Counted from the stretch's first letter, positions 1 through 10,785 are shown. The stretch is 64,000 nt of DNA from Lewinellaceae bacterium (GCA_020636075.1 JACJYO010000004.1:573824-637823); one strand, 5' to 3'. The notes: generated by a model not told the origin, from the letters alone. A program made the numbers and translations.

Positions 1-180
1 TCTGCGCGAAATACGCTACGGCAGGCGTTCCCTGCTGCTGATCAAATTACCTACAGATTCACTAATTGTTAATCGACATTCAATACCACGATATTTAAAG
101 TGCCAAAGTAGAATTAAGAGCGATGTCACCTCATCGCGGAAGATCGTCGTTACGAGATTTCACCTGCTCGTGCCTCGCAG
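1..180 (+). other. Left edge, no recognisable gene
   Basis: Two plus-strand frames enter from the left edge. One runs to a TAA at about base 72 and the other to a TGA at about base 184. Neither translation resembles a family I recognise. The hairpin just downstream (202-243) has eight T on the plus side, which would suit a plus-strand gene ending here, so a gene tail is possible. I cannot support a specific call. Confidence 0.25.
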
Positions 181-201
181 ATGAAACTTTTCCACGCAAA
201 C

Positions 202-243
202 AAAAATGAGCGGCCGACGCAAAGTCAGCCGCTCATTTTTTTT
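202..243. terminator. Bidirectional hairpin terminator
   Basis: Inverted arms at 202-214 and 228-240 (AATGAGCGGC core) enclose a 13-nt loop. They are flanked by A5 on the left and T8 on the right. It lies just past the stop of the giant minus-strand gene (259) and can serve both that gene and any plus-strand gene entering from the left. Confidence 0.75.
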
Positions 244-258
244 CCAAAGAATAAAATC

Positions 259-3200
259 CTACCGCACAATCGTCACATCCCCTTCATACAAAATCTCCTG
301 CCCGTCGATAAACTCGATCACCGCGTAGTAGGCAAACACTGCCGGGTTAAGTTGCTGGCCGCGCAGGGTGCCGTCCCAGCCGTAAGCCGGGCTGTTTGGG
401 TCGAAGTTGTAGTATTCGTATACGAGCTCACCCCAGCGGGAGAAGACCTGGAATGTTTTGACCTGTTTGACGCTGATCGGGTCGGCGTAAATTTTGAACA
501 GGTCGTTATCGCCGTCGCCGTTGGGCGAAAAGGCGTTCGGGATGTACACATTCGGCCGCCGGTCTACGACCAGCAGGAGCGAAGCGTCGTCTTCACAGCC
601 TTTGTTGCTGATGACCGTGATCCGGTAGCGCGTCGTTTGCAGCGGCGATGCCAGCGGATTCAGGCAGGTGTCGCAGTCGAGGCCCAACGGTGGTGTCCAT
701 TGGATCAGGCTGAGGTCGCTGAGCGGCACGCTGACGGTGGTTTCGATCTGATAGCTGCCGCCCAGCTTGATCGTCACCTGCGGTTCGACCATAACTTCAA
801 AGACTTCAGGCTCCAGGATGGTAGCGCTCGCGGTCGTTTCGCAGCCGTTGGCGTCCTGCACCAAAATGGTGTAATCACCCGGCGGCAGGTTGCCGAAGAA
901 ACTTTGCGTCGTGAACGTTTGCCCGTTGTTGATCGAATAATTCAACGGCGGTTGCCCACCGATAACGGTATCGATGATAATCCGGCCACGGTCGCCTTCG
1001 CAAGGCGGTTGTACGACATCCAAAACGGCCACCGGATCTTCCGGATCAATCACCACCTGGTCGGTATCCGTACAGCCGTTGCCGGGGTTGGTTACCAGCA
1101 GGTTGTAAGTGCCGGGCTGGTTGATTTCCGGCGCCGCTGTAGTCGCCCCGGCCGCGATGTAGCCGTCCGGGGTTGTCCAGGCATAGGTCAGTCCGGCTGC
1201 CCCGGTGGTGCCTGATCCGTCGAGGTAGGCCGTTTCTCCGTAACAAGCAATGCTGAAGGGTGCACCTGCGCTGGCTACCGGATAGTTGAAATCCGCGTTG
1301 ACCTGGGTACCCAGGCTGTTCACGCAATGGCTTACCGGATCGGTACCGATAAGTACATAGGTGCCGGGTGTGGTCACGCCGATCGTTGCCCCGGAGCCCA
1401 GGACGGTGGTGTCGGCGCCAACAACAGACGCCCAGTTGAACTGGATACCCGAAATGGAAGAGCCGCCCGAGAGCGTCACCGAACTGGAAATACAGTTCAG
1501 CGTACCCGGTGGCGTGATGGAAAGCGGCGGATAGCCCAGGTTTTCATTAATTTCAATCAACGCCGTATCCGAGCAGAAGGTCAGGGTATCCAGAATGATG
1601 AATTCATAAATACCCGGCGCATCAATGGTCAGCACCGTGCCAACGGCGTAGCTGGCGCCGTTGTACAGCCAAACAGAATTGGCGTCGCTGGTGCCTTTGA
1701 TATCGCCCGATAAAATGATCTCGCTGATCGAGCAATCCAGGATGGAGTTCGGACTGGCCACAATTTCCGCTTTCGGGTCATTGGTCAGGTCGTCGACCGT
1801 GACCGCTGTTGTATCGGCACAACCATTGGCGCCTACGATCAGGGTGTACAACCCTGCGGCACCGGCATTAGCCGTTGCCTGGGCAGCACTGCCGATGATC
1901 TGACCGTTCGCCGTGCTCCACTGGAAGATCGAGCCCGGTATGTCGGAAGTGCCGGCAATGGGCACCTGCGACACGGCGCAATTTAGCGGACCCGGGTCTG
2001 CCGCGGAAGCCACGGGTTTTTCCTGGAAAATAACTGGCGTACCGGCGGCGACCACCGTACAGAAATGGCTCAACTGGACATTGCCCGTGCCGTCGTCATT
2101 ACCGGCTGCCGCCGAAATGTAGTACGTGGTACCGTAGTTCATCGACGCCGGATCAAAACAAAACGTCGGCTGGTCGCTGCGCGCCAGTTCGTTCACGATT
2201 TGGGTGCCCGAACCTTCGTGCAGGATGAATTGCAACACATCACCCGGCTCCAGAAACTGGCCGATGTTGTTATAATTTGCCGTCTGGCAACCGGTACCGC
2301 AGAGCGACAGCGTATTGCCCTGCATGATACCCAGTTTCGTTTCGCAGTTGATAATGCTGATGTTGAAATTACAACTGACCGGACAGCCGTTGGCATCCGT
2401 TACCGTCACATCGTAATCCCCTACGCCCAGATTGTCAATGGCAAACGGGCCGGTCGGCACGTTGCCTTGCGTACTACCCGGCGACCAGGTGATGGTGTAG
2501 GGCGCTATGCCGCCCGAAATCGTGACGCTGGCAGCGCCATCGGTGGCGCCTGGCATGGTTACATTGCTGGACTGGGCGCAGGCTAGTTGCACCGCTGCTG
2601 CCGGTTGGTTTATGGCAAAATTCACCGTAGTGGCGCAACCGGCTGTGTCGGTCACTTCGACACTGTAATTCCCGGCCAGCAAGCCCGTTGGGTCTTCCGG
2701 GCTGCCTGGGATGTCGGGTGTCCATTTAATCACGTAGGGTGCTGCGCCGCCGGTGATGGTTAAATCAATAGCGCCCGTATTGGCGCCGAAGCACAGGATA
2801 TCGACCGTGGTACCGGTGACGGTAGGCGCCCCTGAAACATCGCCCACAGTAAAGGAGGCCGTGTTCGAACAAGCACCGCCGCCATTGACGGTTACAGTGT
2901 AGGTGCCTGGCGGCAAATCATTCAAATTGGCTGTGTTTTGGCCGCCGGCCCAGGCATACGTGTAAGTGAGTGTTGCCGGGCTAACAGCCGTAGTGATATT
3001 GCCATTATCCACCACACAGGAACTGTTCGGTACCGTCGAGCCGGTAATATCCGGGATGACGGTGTCTTCCGGGATGGTGTAACTTGCTGTAGATGTGCAA
3101 CCGTTGGCCCCGGTAACAGTGACCGAATAGGTGCCCGAGGCAACGCCTACGAGGTCTTCCAGCATAGCGTTGTTCGACCACAGGTAGGTGAAGGGCGGGT

Positions 3201-6200
3201 TACCCACACTGACATTCAGGTTGATGCTGCCGCTGTTTTGTCCGCAGAGGGCCGCCAATACGGTGTCGGTGATTACCGGAGGTTGGATGTTGTTGCCGAC
3301 GGAAATCGTTGCCGTATTGGTACAGGAGCCGCCGCCATTGACCGTCACGGTGTAATCGCCCGGAGCCAGGCCGGTCAGATTTTGGGTAGCTTGGCCACCT
3401 GCCCAGGCATAGGTGTAGGTCAGCGAAGCCGGCGTCAGGCTGAGCGTGATGGCGCCGTTTGCCGCAAGGCAAGAACTGTTTGCCGTAGGCACAGCGGAAA
3501 TATTCGGCGTGACCACATCTTCCAGTACCGTGAAGGTTTTTATAGCCGAACAGCCATTTACGCCAGTTACAGTCACGGTGTAGGTGCCCGGAGGAAGACC
3601 GTTGATGTCTTCAGTGGTTGCCGTGTTGGACCATTGGAACGTGAAAGGCCCGTTGCCTCCACTGAGAGTCAGGTTGATACTGCCGCTGCTTTGTCCGCAC
3701 AATGCAAGCCCTACGCTCTCCGAAATGGTTGGCGGCAGGGCATTGTTGGTTACGCTGTAGCTGGCTACGTTGGTGCAGGTACCACCGGCGCTGACCGTTA
3801 CCGTGTAGGTGCCTGGCGCCAGGTTGGTCAGGTCTTCGGTGGTTGCGGTAGTCGACCAGATAAAACTGTAACCCGGCCCGGCCCCCGGTGCTGCGGGAGT
3901 CAGGGTGATGTCTACGCTGCCGTTGCTGGCTACGCAGGATGTGTTTGCCGCAGGCAAACCGGCGATCGAGAAATTGATCGTGTTTTCGGGTACCGTTGCG
4001 CTTGTGGTGGCGGAGCAACCGTTGGCGCCAATTACCGTAACCGTATAACTTCCGGTGGAAATATTTGCCAGGTCTTCTGTCATTTGAGTGCCCGACCAAA
4101 GGAAGGTGTATGGCATGGCGCCGCCGGTTACACTCAGGTCAATGGCGCCGTCGGCCAGGCCACAAAGTTCGGGCGTGACAGCCTGGCTGAGTGCCGGGTA
4201 GGTCAGGTTGTTGCTGACCACGAAAGACGCCGAGGCGGTGCAATCCCCGGATTCAGTGACTGAAACGGTGTATGTTCCATCGGGCAAGTTGCTGATATCC
4301 TCCGTGGTAGCACTGTTTGACCATAGGTAGGTATAACTGCCCGCAGGGGTCACAGTAAGGTCGATCGAGCCGTTTGGCGCCAGGCAGCTGGTCAGGGCCA
4401 CTGTGGTGCCGGTCAGGCTGAAGGTGGAGGCGTTGTTCGGTACGTTGAGCGTCGTGTCGGCAGTACAGCCGTTGGCGTCGGTCACTGTTACCGTATAATT
4501 GCCGGCCAGGATGCCGTTCAGGTCCTCGGTTGTGGCGCTGTTCGACCACAGGTAGGTGTACGGCGCTGTTCCATCGCTTACGGTCAGGTCGATGGCGCCG
4601 TTGTCGAGGCCACAAATAGACGCCGTAACGGCCGGACTGATTACCGGGTCGGAGGTGTTGTTCAGCACGGTAAAGGAAGCCGTTGAACTACAGCCGCCAC
4701 CGGCGTTTACCGTAACGGTGTAGGTGCCGGCCGGTACATTGCCCAGGTCTTCGGTGGTGGCGGTGTTCGACCAGGTGTAGGTATACGGTGCTACGGGACT
4801 AGCGGTAATATTCACCCCACCATTGGCAGCCGAGCAGGAGGTGTTTTCTGTAGTAGTACCGGTAATATTGACTGCGATGTTGGTATTTGACACCGTTGCG
4901 GAAGCCGTGGAGGTACAATCAAAAAAGTCGCTGACCGTAACGGTATAGGTTCCGGGCGCCAGGTTGGTCAGGTTTTGGCTGGTGGCGGTGGTTGACCACA
5001 GGAAGGTATATGGTGCAGAGCCGCCATTGGCGCTCAGCGAAATGGACCCGTTCGTTTGCCCGCAAATTGCCGGATTTGAAGAAAGCGATACGTTTATCGG
5101 AACGATGTTGTCAATCAGGTCATAGGTGGCCACTGCGCTACAGCCAACACCCAGTGTGACCGTAACCGTGTAGGTGCCTGCGGGAAGATTTGAAATGTCT
5201 TCCGAGCTTTGAAATGTCGACCACTGATACATGTAGTTGAATCCAGGCGGGTATACATCGATATCGATAAAACCATTGGGTTGCGTGCAGGAGTAATTGT
5301 CTACGGCTGCGCCAAAAATTTCAATATTGATCAGTTCGCCGGGCACATCGGCGATCAGCACCGATGTACAGCCTACAGCAGACGTGACCGTAACGGCATA
5401 GCCGCCGGCAGGCAGATTGGTTGGGTCTTGCGGATTGTTGCTGCCGGGCAGGTGTGACCAGTTGTACGTGTATGGTTCTACTCCATTGAATGCTTCCAGG
5501 TCAATTTCACCATTGGCGAAGCCGCAGGTTGCCGGCGTTACATTGATAAACAGGACCGGCGGTTCGGCAGCGTCATCCACCACAAAGGTTGCGGTTTCGG
5601 TACATACGCCGCCGGCACTGACGGTCACCGTGTAGGTTCCGGGCGCCAGGTTTGTCAGGTTGGGCTGCGTACTGCTGTTCGACCAAAGAATACTCAGGTT
5701 GGGTGGATCGAGATCGAGCTGGATGGCGCCGTTGTTGGTTACACAGGAGGTTTGCGGGGTCACCTCGCCAGCCAGTGCAATCGGAATGTAGTCATTATCC
5801 AAAAACGTCGACGCTTCATTGGAACAGCCATTGGCGCCGGTTACGGTTACCGAATAGCCACCGGCCGGGAGATTGTTCAAATCCTGCGTGGTAGCGTTGT
5901 TCGACCACAAATACGTGAACGGCGGTACACCGCCGAAAACGCTCAGGTCGATACTGCCATTGTTTTGTTCACAAATCGGGTTTGTGGGTGTAAGTACGAG
6001 GTCCGGAGGGCTGGGGATATCAGGTACTAAAAATGAAGCCGTGTTGGAGCAGGAGCCGGTGCCGGATACTGTGACCGTGTACACTCCTGGCGCCAGATTG
6101 GAAATGTTCGGTGTGGTAGCACTATTTGACCACAAATAGGTGTAGGAGCCGGGTGGATTTACGTTCAGTATTATACTCCCATTGCTGATGGTACAGCCGG

Positions 6201-8841
6201 TATTGGGATTGACTGTAGCACCGATATTGATCGGTGGGTTGTTATTGGTAACGTCAATGCTAGCGGTACTGGAACAACCGTTAGCACCCGTAACCGTCAG
6301 ACCATAGTTGCCTGCCGGGATATTCGTCAAGTCCTGCGTGGTGGCATTGTTTGACCACAGGTAGGTATACGGGGGCACGCCGCCCGACACCGACACATCG
6401 ATCGAGCCGTTGCTCAGGTCGCAAGTAGAAGGAACCGTGGTGAAGTTGATGGTCGGCAGGTTAGGATTGTCATCAATCGTAAACGAAGCTTCAGCGGTGC
6501 AGGTACCGCCGGCGCTGACGGTCACGGTGTAGGTGCCCGGAGGCAGGTTGCTCAGGTTGGGGGTGGTTTGGCCGCCCGACCAGATGTAGGTGTAGGAACC
6601 GCCGGGTTGTACGTTGAGGGTAATACTGCCATTGCCGGGCGGCAGGCAGGAAGTATTCGGTTGGACCGTAGCGTTGATGGTGATAGGCGGATCGTTATTC
6701 GGCACATTGATGTTGGCTGTGCCGGTGCAGCCATTGGCGCCGGTGACCGTCAGGTCGTACGTTCCCGTCGGGATGTTCGACAAGTCTTGGGTGGTTGTCC
6801 CATCACCCCAGATATAGGTGTATGGGGCCACACCGCCTGATACCGACACGTCGATGCTGCCGTTATTGAGGTTGCAGGTCGATTGGACGACGGTAAACGT
6901 CACGTTTGGCTCATCCGGATTGTCGTCTATGGTAAAACTGGCTTCGGCAGTGCAGGACCCACCAGCGCTCACAGTGACCACATAAGTGCCCGGCGGCAGG
7001 TTGCTCAGGTTGGGCGTGGTTTCGCCGCCGCCCCAGAGATAGGTATAAGAACCGGGAGGTTGAACGTTCAGCGTGATGCTGCCGTTGCCGGGCGGCAGGC
7101 AGGTGGTATTGGCGACAACCGTGCCATTGATGGTAATGGGCGGGTTGTTGTTCGTTACGGAAACATTCGCCGTGCCGGTACAGCCGTTGGCGCCGGTAAC
7201 CGTCAGATCGTAGGTGCCGGCCGGAATGTTGGTCAGATCCTGGCTGGTCGAACCGTCGCCCCAGAGGTAAGTGTATGGCGGTACGCCACCGGAAACAGAG
7301 ACGTCGATACTGCCGTTATCCAGGTCGCAGGTGGATTGCACCGTGGTGAAGGTGACCATGGGCTCGTTCGGATCGTCATCGACAGTGAAGGATGCTGTGC
7401 CGGTACAGTTGACACCCAGGGTGACGGTAAGGATGTAGGTGCCAGGTTCGAGGTTGTTCAGGTTAGGTGTTGTTTCCCCGTTCGACCAGTTATAGGTATA
7501 GGTTCCGGCAGGGCTGACGTTGGTCGTTATGCTGCCATTGCCACCAATACAGGTTGTATTGTTTACAACAGTACCGGTGACAGTTATGGCTACCGGATCG
7601 TCGCCAACGGTTGCGCTTGTTGTTGCTTCGCAACCGTTATTATCTGTTATTGTGACGGTATAGGTTCCCGGGGGTACATTGTTCAGGTCTTCCGTGGTTT
7701 CGCCATTCGACCATATAAACATAAAAGGCGCATTGCCGCCGCCCATGCTCAGGTTGACACTGCCATTGCTGTTTCCACAAATGGCATTGGTAACGGCGGT
7801 TGTGGGGTTGATATTTATCTCATTCAGGGTAACCGAGCCGGATACAGTGCCCGTGCAGGCGCCGTTGCCGGAAGTCACACTTTGCAAAGCGACAGTTCCG
7901 GGTTGCGTGACCGTAAGTGTGTAGGGGTTGTCGCTGGTTAGAATGGCGGGCTGCGCTGCACCGCCTATGGTATGCACAAATTCCCAGGGCCCCGTTCCGG
8001 TAAACGTAACGGTCAGATCAACCGACCCGGACATGCCGGCACAGAAAAGGCCAGAGCCCGAAAGCGTGGCGGTGGGTATCGGTAGAACATCTACGGTAAA
8101 ACAGGAAGTCGTGGAGTTGACTTCACATAAATTGGCCGGGCTCACACAAATTTCAGCTGTCCCGGGGTTATTGCTCCAGTTAACAGTGGCATTCGGCCCA
8201 TTGGTGTTTAAGGTGCCGGCACTGGCAGGAGTTATCGTCCAGTTATAGATTGTGGCGCCGGACACCGGATCGATACCGTAGTTCGAACTTTGCCCTGCAC
8301 AAGCAACATCCGGGCCGGAGATCGGGCCGGGGTTGTCTGGCGGTACGGCGACGGTAGAACCCTGCGTTACAGCGATGTCAAAATCACAAACGTTGCCGCC
8401 GCAACCGTCGAGCACGATCCAGTACACTTGCCCGACGACAAAGTTGGTAGAGGTCAGCGTAAATGGCGCAGTAGAGCAGGCACACTGCAAGTCCATCCAG
8501 GTCCAGGGGGGACCGCAACCGTCGTAAATAGCCCCCTGCAAACCCTGATTAGGGCCTGGGTTGCAATTGGATGGCGTGATTTGGATACTTATGGTTGTTG
8601 ATCCGGCGAAAAACCCAAACCATTCGTCGTTGTTCAGCACGTTATTGTTGCATCCGGGAAAGTTCTGAACAATATTGCTATTGTTTATAGTTGAACAATA
8701 GCCGTCAAGGTTTTCACACAGGATAGGCGCTGTGGGGCAGGAGTTGCCGGGTGACGGGAAACCAGGAGGAGGACATTGGGAAAACGCCGAAAATGCTAAC
8801 CCCAGAAAAACAGGGGTTAACAAGAAATAGAATGACTTCAT
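259..8841 (-). CDS. Giant secreted SprB-repeat protein, T9SS type B sorting domain
   Basis: This 2860-residue protein is probably a cell-surface adhesin or gliding-type filament exported by T9SS. The N-terminus is a clear signal peptide (MKSFYFLL... cleavage after about residue 22). It is followed by a Cys-rich domain with a PPC-like look (about 23-165) and a PKD-like segment. About 24-25 SprB-type repeats (about 350-2150) follow, each with an (Y)TYxW segment and a GTYTVTVT-like end closing on a Cys. Two alternating repeat subtypes form a roughly 150-residue superrepeat. Further Ig-like domains precede the C-terminal 95 residues, which match the gliding-motility-associated (CHU_C) domain: an NAFSPNGDGDND motif, then FSRWGELVYE and a GWDG motif. 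CHU_C domains are T9SS type B signals. porV at 41958 is a component of the same secretion route. Adhesion is inferred; no binding domain was recognised. Confidence 0.9.
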   Translation of the reverse strand: MKSFYFLLTPVFLGLAFSAFSQCPPPGFPSPGNSCPTAPILCENLDGYCSTINNSNIVQNFPGCNNNVLNNDEWFGFFAGSTTISIQITPSNCNPGPNQGLQGAIYDGCGPPWTWMDLQCACSTAPFTLTSTNFVVGQVYWIVLDGCGGNVCDFDIAVTQGSTVAVPPDNPGPISGPDVACAGQSSNYGIDPVSGATIYNWTITPASAGTLNTNGPNATVNWSNNPGTAEICVSPANLCEVNSTTSCFTVDVLPIPTATLSGSGLFCAGMSGSVDLTVTFTGTGPWEFVHTIGGAAQPAILTSDNPYTLTVTQPGTVALQSVTSGNGACTGTVSGSVTLNEININPTTAVTNAICGNSNGSVNLSMGGGNAPFMFIWSNGETTEDLNNVPPGTYTVTITDNNGCEATTSATVGDDPVAITVTGTVVNNTTCIGGNGSITTNVSPAGTYTYNWSNGETTPNLNNLEPGTYILTVTLGVNCTGTASFTVDDDPNEPMVTFTTVQSTCDLDNGSIDVSVSGGVPPYTYLWGDGSTSQDLTNIPAGTYDLTVTGANGCTGTANVSVTNNNPPITINGTVVANTTCLPPGNGSITLNVQPPGSYTYLWGGGETTPNLSNLPPGTYVVTVSAGGSCTAEASFTIDDNPDEPNVTFTVVQSTCNLNNGSIDVSVSGGVAPYTYIWGDGTTTQDLSNIPTGTYDLTVTGANGCTGTANINVPNNDPPITINATVQPNTSCLPPGNGSITLNVQPGGSYTYIWSGGQTTPNLSNLPPGTYTVTVSAGGTCTAEASFTIDDNPNLPTINFTTVPSTCDLSNGSIDVSVSGGVPPYTYLWSNNATTQDLTNIPAGNYGLTVTGANGCSSTASIDVTNNNPPINIGATVNPNTGCTISNGSIILNVNPPGSYTYLWSNSATTPNISNLAPGVYTVTVSGTGSCSNTASFLVPDIPSPPDLVLTPTNPICEQNNGSIDLSVFGGVPPFTYLWSNNATTQDLNNLPAGGYSVTVTGANGCSNEASTFLDNDYIPIALAGEVTPQTSCVTNNGAIQLDLDPPNLSILWSNSSTQPNLTNLAPGTYTVTVSAGGVCTETATFVVDDAAEPPVLFINVTPATCGFANGEIDLEAFNGVEPYTYNWSHLPGSNNPQDPTNLPAGGYAVTVTSAVGCTSVLIADVPGELINIEIFGAAVDNYSCTQPNGFIDIDVYPPGFNYMYQWSTFQSSEDISNLPAGTYTVTVTLGVGCSAVATYDLIDNIVPINVSLSSNPAICGQTNGSISLSANGGSAPYTFLWSTTATSQNLTNLAPGTYTVTVSDFFDCTSTASATVSNTNIAVNITGTTTENTSCSAANGGVNITASPVAPYTYTWSNTATTEDLGNVPAGTYTVTVNAGGGCSSTASFTVLNNTSDPVISPAVTASICGLDNGAIDLTVSDGTAPYTYLWSNSATTEDLNGILAGNYTVTVTDANGCTADTTLNVPNNASTFSLTGTTVALTSCLAPNGSIDLTVTPAGSYTYLWSNSATTEDISNLPDGTYTVSVTESGDCTASASFVVSNNLTYPALSQAVTPELCGLADGAIDLSVTGGAMPYTFLWSGTQMTEDLANISTGSYTVTVIGANGCSATTSATVPENTINFSIAGLPAANTSCVASNGSVDITLTPAAPGAGPGYSFIWSTTATTEDLTNLAPGTYTVTVSAGGTCTNVASYSVTNNALPPTISESVGLALCGQSSGSINLTLSGGNGPFTFQWSNTATTEDINGLPPGTYTVTVTGVNGCSAIKTFTVLEDVVTPNISAVPTANSSCLAANGAITLSLTPASLTYTYAWAGGQATQNLTGLAPGDYTVTVNGGGSCTNTATISVGNNIQPPVITDTVLAALCGQNSGSINLNVSVGNPPFTYLWSNNAMLEDLVGVASGTYSVTVTGANGCTSTASYTIPEDTVIPDITGSTVPNSSCVVDNGNITTAVSPATLTYTYAWAGGQNTANLNDLPPGTYTVTVNGGGACSNTASFTVGDVSGAPTVTGTTVDILCFGANTGAIDLTITGGAAPYVIKWTPDIPGSPEDPTGLLAGNYSVEVTDTAGCATTVNFAINQPAAAVQLACAQSSNVTMPGATDGAASVTISGGIAPYTITWSPGSTQGNVPTGPFAIDNLGVGDYDVTVTDANGCPVSCNFNISIINCETKLGIMQGNTLSLCGTGCQTANYNNIGQFLEPGDVLQFILHEGSGTQIVNELARSDQPTFCFDPASMNYGTTYYISAAAGNDDGTGNVQLSHFCTVVAAGTPVIFQEKPVASAADPGPLNCAVSQVPIAGTSDIPGSIFQWSTANGQIIGSAAQATANAGAAGLYTLIVGANGCADTTAVTVDDLTNDPKAEIVASPNSILDCSISEIILSGDIKGTSDANSVWLYNGASYAVGTVLTIDAPGIYEFIILDTLTFCSDTALIEINENLGYPPLSITPPGTLNCISSSVTLSGGSSISGIQFNWASVVGADTTVLGSGATIGVTTPGTYVLIGTDPVSHCVNSLGTQVNADFNYPVASAGAPFSIACYGETAYLDGSGTTGAAGLTYAWTTPDGYIAAGATTAAPEINQPGTYNLLVTNPGNGCTDTDQVVIDPEDPVAVLDVVQPPCEGDRGRIIIDTVIGGQPPLNYSINNGQTFTTQSFFGNLPPGDYTILVQDANGCETTASATILEPEVFEVMVEPQVTIKLGGSYQIETTVSVPLSDLSLIQWTPPLGLDCDTCLNPLASPLQTTRYRITVISNKGCEDDASLLLVVDRRPNVYIPNAFSPNGDGDNDLFKIYADPISVKQVKTFQVFSRWGELVYEYYNFDPNSPAYGWDGTLRGQQLNPAVFAYYAVIEFIDGQEILYEGDVTIVR

Positions 8842-8905
8842 GTGAGCAGCAGTAGAGAGTTTAGGTATTCAAGTTAGAATTAAAAAAATCGATTCCCGGA
8901 TACCG

Positions 8906-8937
8906 CAAATGTAATTTTGTCCGGAAATAAACCTAAA
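8906..8937 (-). promoter_or_regulatory. Candidate Bacteroidota promoter of the giant gene
   Basis: On the minus strand a TACATTTG -7 box (8906-8913) lies 20 nt after TTTA (8934-8937), close to the Bacteroidota TTTG/TAnnTTTG consensus. Transcription would start near 8899, leaving a leader of about 58 nt before the ATG at 8841. Confidence 0.4.
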
Positions 8938-9117
8938 AAAATAGCAGTATAGGCAAATATTAGCAGAGAGTTATACTCGATCCGGGTTAGGCATTATAAG
9001 GAATTTGAATAAATAAAATCCAATTTATAACAATTCAGATACGCCAAACTTTTAGCGCGCTGCTCGTTTGCCGAAATCCTTTTACATTCACCACCTGTTC
9101 TACCAATTGTCTTTTTT

Positions 9118-10785
9118 ATGAAATTTTTATACCCATTCGCAATTCTTTTAGTCGTTGCTCAAACCAATTGTGCCGTTTTCCAAAAGGGTGAATCTCACAA
9201 TGTAAAAGCGCCATTTTTATGGGAAAATGCCAATGTGTATTTCATGTTGACAGACCGGTTTTACAACGGGGATCCGGCCAATGATGTGCATTTCGGACGA
9301 ACAGCCCAAGCGGGCAAATTGCGGGGTTTTATGGGAGGGGATATTAAAGGTATCACCCGGAAAATAAAAGCGGGCTATTTTAACAAGTTGGGTATTAATG
9401 CTATATGGTTTACGCCTGTAGTCGAACAGATACACGGCGCTGTAGATGAAGGCACCGGACTCAGTTATGGATTTCACGGGTATTGGACCAAAGACTGGAC
9501 TCGTATCGACCCAAACTTCGGTACCGAACGCGAGCTGGCTGAAATGGTTACAACAGCGCACCAACATGGCATACGGGTGATCTTTGATGTGGTGATCAAT
9601 CACACGGGGCCCGTGACCGATCAAGACCCGGTATGGCCCGATACCTGGGTGCGTACCAGCCCGCAATGCACCTATACCGGTTATGAAACAACGGTGCCCT
9701 GCACACTGGTTAAAAACTTGCCCGACATAAAAACCGAGCGGGATACCCCGGTGGATTTGCCCCCGTTTTTACTGGAGAAATGGAAAACAGAAGGGCGCCT
9801 TGAACAGGAACTGGCCGAACTCGATGCCTTTTTTCAACGCACGGGCCATCCGCGCGCACCGCGTTTTTATATCATCAAATGGCTGACGGACTATATCCGG
9901 AAATTTGGTTTTGATGGCTACCGCTGCGATACAGCCAAACACACGGAAGAAACAGTCTGGGCCGAACTGCGCAAGGAAGCAGATGCCGCTTTTGCCGACT
10001 GGAAAAAAGCCCATCCCGGTACGCTTGCTGACGAACAGCAGTTCTACATGGTTGGAGAAGTGTACAATTACGGAATTTCCGGCGGACGCCTGTTTGACTT
10101 TGGCGACCGGAAGGTTGATTTTTTCAGTCAGGGTTTCAACGACCTGATCAATTTTGAATTTAAAAGCGATGCCCAGCAGCCTTATGAGGCAATTTTTTCA
10201 AAATACAGCCAACTACTCAACGGGCCGCTCGACGGGCATAGCATACTAAACTACCTGAGTTCGCACGACGACGGCGGCCCCTTCGATAAAGCACGCATGC
10301 ACCCGCTGGAGGCCGGCACCAAGCTCCTGCTTTGCCCGGGCGGCGTGCAGGTATATTACGGCGATGAAACCAGTCGCTCTCTGGTAATCCCGGGCACCGA
10401 GGGTGATGCAACCCTCCGGTCGTTCATGAATTGGGATGAACTGGCAGCCAACGCCCGGCGCAACGGCTATGCCTTGCAGGATGTGCTTGCACACTGGCAA
10501 AAGCTCGGGCAGTTTCGGCAGCAACACCCCGCAGTAGGCGCCGGTGTACACACCATGCTTTCGGAACAACCCTATATTTTCAAGCGGGTTTATCAATCGG
10601 GCTCTTACAACGATGCCGTGGTGGTTGGGCTGGATTTGCCCACGGGCAGTAAAACAATCGATGTGGCCGGTGTATTTGACGAAGGCACGGTGTTGCGCGA
10701 TTACTATTCCGGGGAAAAAGTGCGGGTGCAGGGCGGAAAAGTGGAACTTAGCACGCCGTTTACCCTTGTTTTACTCGGCAAATAA
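9118..10785 (+). CDS. GH13 alpha-amylase family glycoside hydrolase, probable lipoprotein
   Basis: Predicted to hydrolyse alpha-glucans in the periplasm or at the cell surface. The 555-residue protein starts with a hydrophobic stretch ending at Cys18 (AQTNC, a loose lipobox). The (beta/alpha)8 barrel shows the GH13 motifs in order: DVVINH (about 157-162), the nucleophile Asp271 in GYRCDTAKH, the acid/base Glu314 in MVGEVYNYG, and the transition-state Asp384 in SSHDD. A small C-terminal beta domain follows (about 480-555). It is divergent to the giant adhesin gene and is followed by a DinB-like gene. Substrate specificity cannot be told from the motifs. No SusC/SusD genes are nearby, so this is not an obvious polysaccharide utilisation locus. 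Confidence 0.9.
   Translation: MKFLYPFAILLVVAQTNCAVFQKGESHNVKAPFLWENANVYFMLTDRFYNGDPANDVHFGRTAQAGKLRGFMGGDIKGITRKIKAGYFNKLGINAIWFTPVVEQIHGAVDEGTGLSYGFHGYWTKDWTRIDPNFGTERELAEMVTTAHQHGIRVIFDVVINHTGPVTDQDPVWPDTWVRTSPQCTYTGYETTVPCTLVKNLPDIKTERDTPVDLPPFLLEKWKTEGRLEQELAELDAFFQRTGHPRAPRFYIIKWLTDYIRKFGFDGYRCDTAKHTEETVWAELRKEADAAFADWKKAHPGTLADEQQFYMVGEVYNYGISGGRLFDFGDRKVDFFSQGFNDLINFEFKSDAQQPYEAIFSKYSQLLNGPLDGHSILNYLSSHDDGGPFDKARMHPLEAGTKLLLCPGGVQVYYGDETSRSLVIPGTEGDATLRSFMNWDELAANARRNGYALQDVLAHWQKLGQFRQQHPAVGAGVHTMLSEQPYIFKRVYQSGSYNDAVVVGLDLPTGSKTIDVAGVFDEGTVLRDYYSGEKVRVQGGKVELSTPFTLVLLGK

Noticed and set aside
181..1215. Long plus-strand open frame antisense to the giant gene
   Set aside because: Shadow of the minus-strand repeat gene; its Arg/Val-rich translation lacks any domain and no signal precedes it.
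3000..7600. Regular DNA repeats suggesting a CRISPR or satellite
   Set aside because: They are the coding repeats of the SprB modules: in frame, about 220-230 bp apart and diverged, without spacers.
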